This document shows positions 25,698 to 26,935 of a DNA stretch of 26,935 nt, piece after piece. The first letter of the stretch is position 1; every line of letters begins with the position of its first letter. Made by a program: the position numbers and the translations under genes. A model generated the notes under the pieces. That model worked only from the letters and a program-made list of their open reading frames with translations, was not told the DNA's origin and searched no databases. The stretch spans positions 1-26,935 of IMG/VR virus record IMGVR_UViG_3300044623_001146. One strand, given 5' to 3'. Source of the stretch: a virus.

Positions 25698-26935
25698 TTA
25701 GGAAAGATTCTTGGCGATCACATCAGCAATCCGAGACATCAGCACACGGCTACCGCGGATGCTCTTGGAAGACTTCATGAAAGCATTACGAAGATCCTTA
25801 GAATCACGGGCGGCTTTGTTGAGAGCATTCTTCACATCATCCGAAGAGGTCGTAGCCGTTGGGATGATAATGAAGTTCTGATCGAAACCCTCGGTCTGTA
25901 CTGAAGCGAATCCGTTCTCCTTGAGGCTAGCGAACTGACTATCCGCTTCGGCTGAAGCAGGAATGTAATGCTTGGCTGAGTTCATGCTATCAGTCAGGAA
26001 GAAACCAATCACATTGGCGCCCGTCTTGTACTTGAGATACGAACGGAACACCGCGGTCGTGGTCATCTTCTGCTCCACATAGGTATACCGTGAGCCGGAC
26101 ACCTTCACAGGCACAGCCCATGACTTGTTACCGTCAACAAGCACAGGGCGGCAGTTGTTGTTACCAAACTTGTCCGAAGTGTGGAAGGGCGATGAGCCCG
26201 ACTCACCATCGGTAAGGAAAACCACATTGGCTACCTGCAACTTGTAGTCAGCCTTGAACTGCTGCGTGAGCGGCACGGCTGCATACACTGCTTCATCAAG
26301 CGGCGTACCACCAAGTCCAAACCCCGGTGGCGTAGGATTCTGAGGATGATACCCACTGGCGCTGCAATCACCGAACGCAAGCATCATACCGGCGCACAGA
26401 TCGAACTGCGTCTTGGTCATCTTGTTGGAAAGCACATTGAGCAAGTGGAAACGGCGGAAGGTCAAGTACTCACCGTAGTTGGTCGACTTGTGACCGGTGC
26501 GTGGTTCGATCTCTTCTGCGTACTCCTTGCAGATATTGACATGGGTGGTCACATAGTTTGCAGAACCATTGCCGGTGAGGTTGTACTTCTCGCAGTAAGT
26601 ATCGTATGCATCAGTGAACAGATACACCTCGAATGGGATACCGACAGCCTTGCAGAACATGACCAGGTTCATCAGTTGATACACGGTGTTCTTGAGATTG
26701 CTAGACATTGAGCCAGACCAGTCCACGAAGATAATCATGCCGTGATTCTTACCCTTGGCATGCTCCTCGACAGAGAGGAAGATATCGTCAGAGAAACGAT
26801 AGTCCGAAACGCGATCCATGTCGATGACACCACAACGAGCCGAACGAGTACGGCGTGATTCATCAGCAGCCATCTTCATCTCAAACTGCTTGACGAGCAT
26901 CTTGATGGCATCGGTGCTGTTCTTGCGGAAGTCAT
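25698..26935 (-). CDS. CobT-like VWA-domain protein, N-terminus cut by window edge
   Basis: At least 412 residues are open to the window edge; the frame continues past the internal Met at 26900. The MIDAS metal site is complete: IIFVDWSGSMS (DxSxS), GGTPLDEA (Thr) and VVFLTDGESG (Asp). Before it lie DESRRTRSARCGVIDMDRVS and a DDIFLSVEE segment typical of phage VWA proteins related to cobaltochelatase CobT; such proteins usually pair with a MoxR/CobS-type AAA+ ATPase, which may lie upstream outside the window. The gene is visibly richer in GC and more optimised in codon use than its neighbours. Role in phages unknown. Confidence 0.88.
   Translation of the reverse strand, partial: DFRKNSTDAIKMLVKQFEMKMAADESRRTRSARCGVIDMDRVSDYRFSDDIFLSVEEHAKGKNHGMIIFVDWSGSMSSNLKNTVYQLMNLVMFCKAVGIPFEVYLFTDAYDTYCEKYNLTGNGSANYVTTHVNICKEYAEEIEPRTGHKSTNYGEYLTFRRFHLLNVLSNKMTKTQFDLCAGMMLAFGDCSASGYHPQNPTPPGFGLGGTPLDEAVYAAVPLTQQFKADYKLQVANVVFLTDGESGSSPFHTSDKFGNNNCRPVLVDGNKSWAVPVKVSGSRYTYVEQKMTTTAVFRSYLKYKTGANVIGFFLTDSMNSAKHYIPASAEADSQFASLKENGFASVQTEGFDQNFIIIPTATTSSDDVKNALNKAARDSKDLRNAFMKSSKSIRGSRVLMSRIADVIAKNLS

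Noticed and set aside
25674-26711. Plus-strand open frames opposite the VWA gene
   Set aside because: They are antisense shadows of a gene with a complete MIDAS motif and GC-rich codons.

Overview
The window looks like part of a large, AT-rich tailed-phage genome of the T4-like (myovirus) type. The evidence is dense gene packing, nearly all on the minus strand with ATGA start/stop overlaps, a cluster of 11 tRNA genes plus a tmRNA, repeated TATAAATA-type late-promoter boxes (the T4 gp55-dependent late consensus), and phage-typical genes: a TraR/DksA zinc finger, a PD-(D/E)XK nuclease, a DUF5872/GP88-like virion-type protein and a CobT-like VWA protein. None of the tRNAs encodes CCA and the tmRNA is circularly permuted. 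Together these suggest a host lineage with two-piece tmRNA (cyanobacteria, alphaproteobacteria or some betaproteobacteria); the host itself cannot be read from the window.

Region 1 (1-11386) is one tightly coupled minus-strand operon of about 15 glycan genes: UDP-galactopyranose mutase, an exostosin-like transferase, an FkbM methyltransferase, two more SAM methyltransferases, about nine small GT-A-type glycosyltransferases including two tandem paralogue pairs, and a DUF115-like protein, led by a PD-(D/E)XK nuclease. It probably builds and methylates a galactofuranose-containing glycan for the virion or the host surface.

Region 2 (11396-13200) holds small regulatory or unknown genes and, at 12076-12175, a segment that reads on the plus strand as a remodelled piece of 23S rRNA domain IV (helices 69-71). 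It lies in a gap that carries a minus-strand late promoter and a minus-strand terminator.

Region 3 (13213-20130) is the translation module. It has tRNAs Tyr, Val, Asn, Leu-anticodon(UAA), Gly, Glu, Ile, Arg, Thr, Gln and Lys, a permuted two-piece tmRNA with a readable tag, a SPOUT (TrmH-like) RNA methyltransferase, a metallophosphoesterase, many small unknown proteins and an undescribed structured RNA candidate of about 250 nt. Three protein genes begin exactly three bases after a tRNA discriminator base, so tRNA 3' processing would leave leaderless mRNAs.

Region 4 (20189-25298) contains virion-type or late unknown proteins, a secreted outer-membrane-barrel-like protein with a small membrane partner, and a divergent pair of late transcription units sharing a symmetrical TATTTATAAATA promoter at 24410-24421. 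Region 5 (25299-26935) is a GC-rich non-coding stretch with five evenly spaced G-runs, bounded by two convergent terminators, followed by the C-terminal part of a VWA protein that is clearly richer in GC than the rest of the window.
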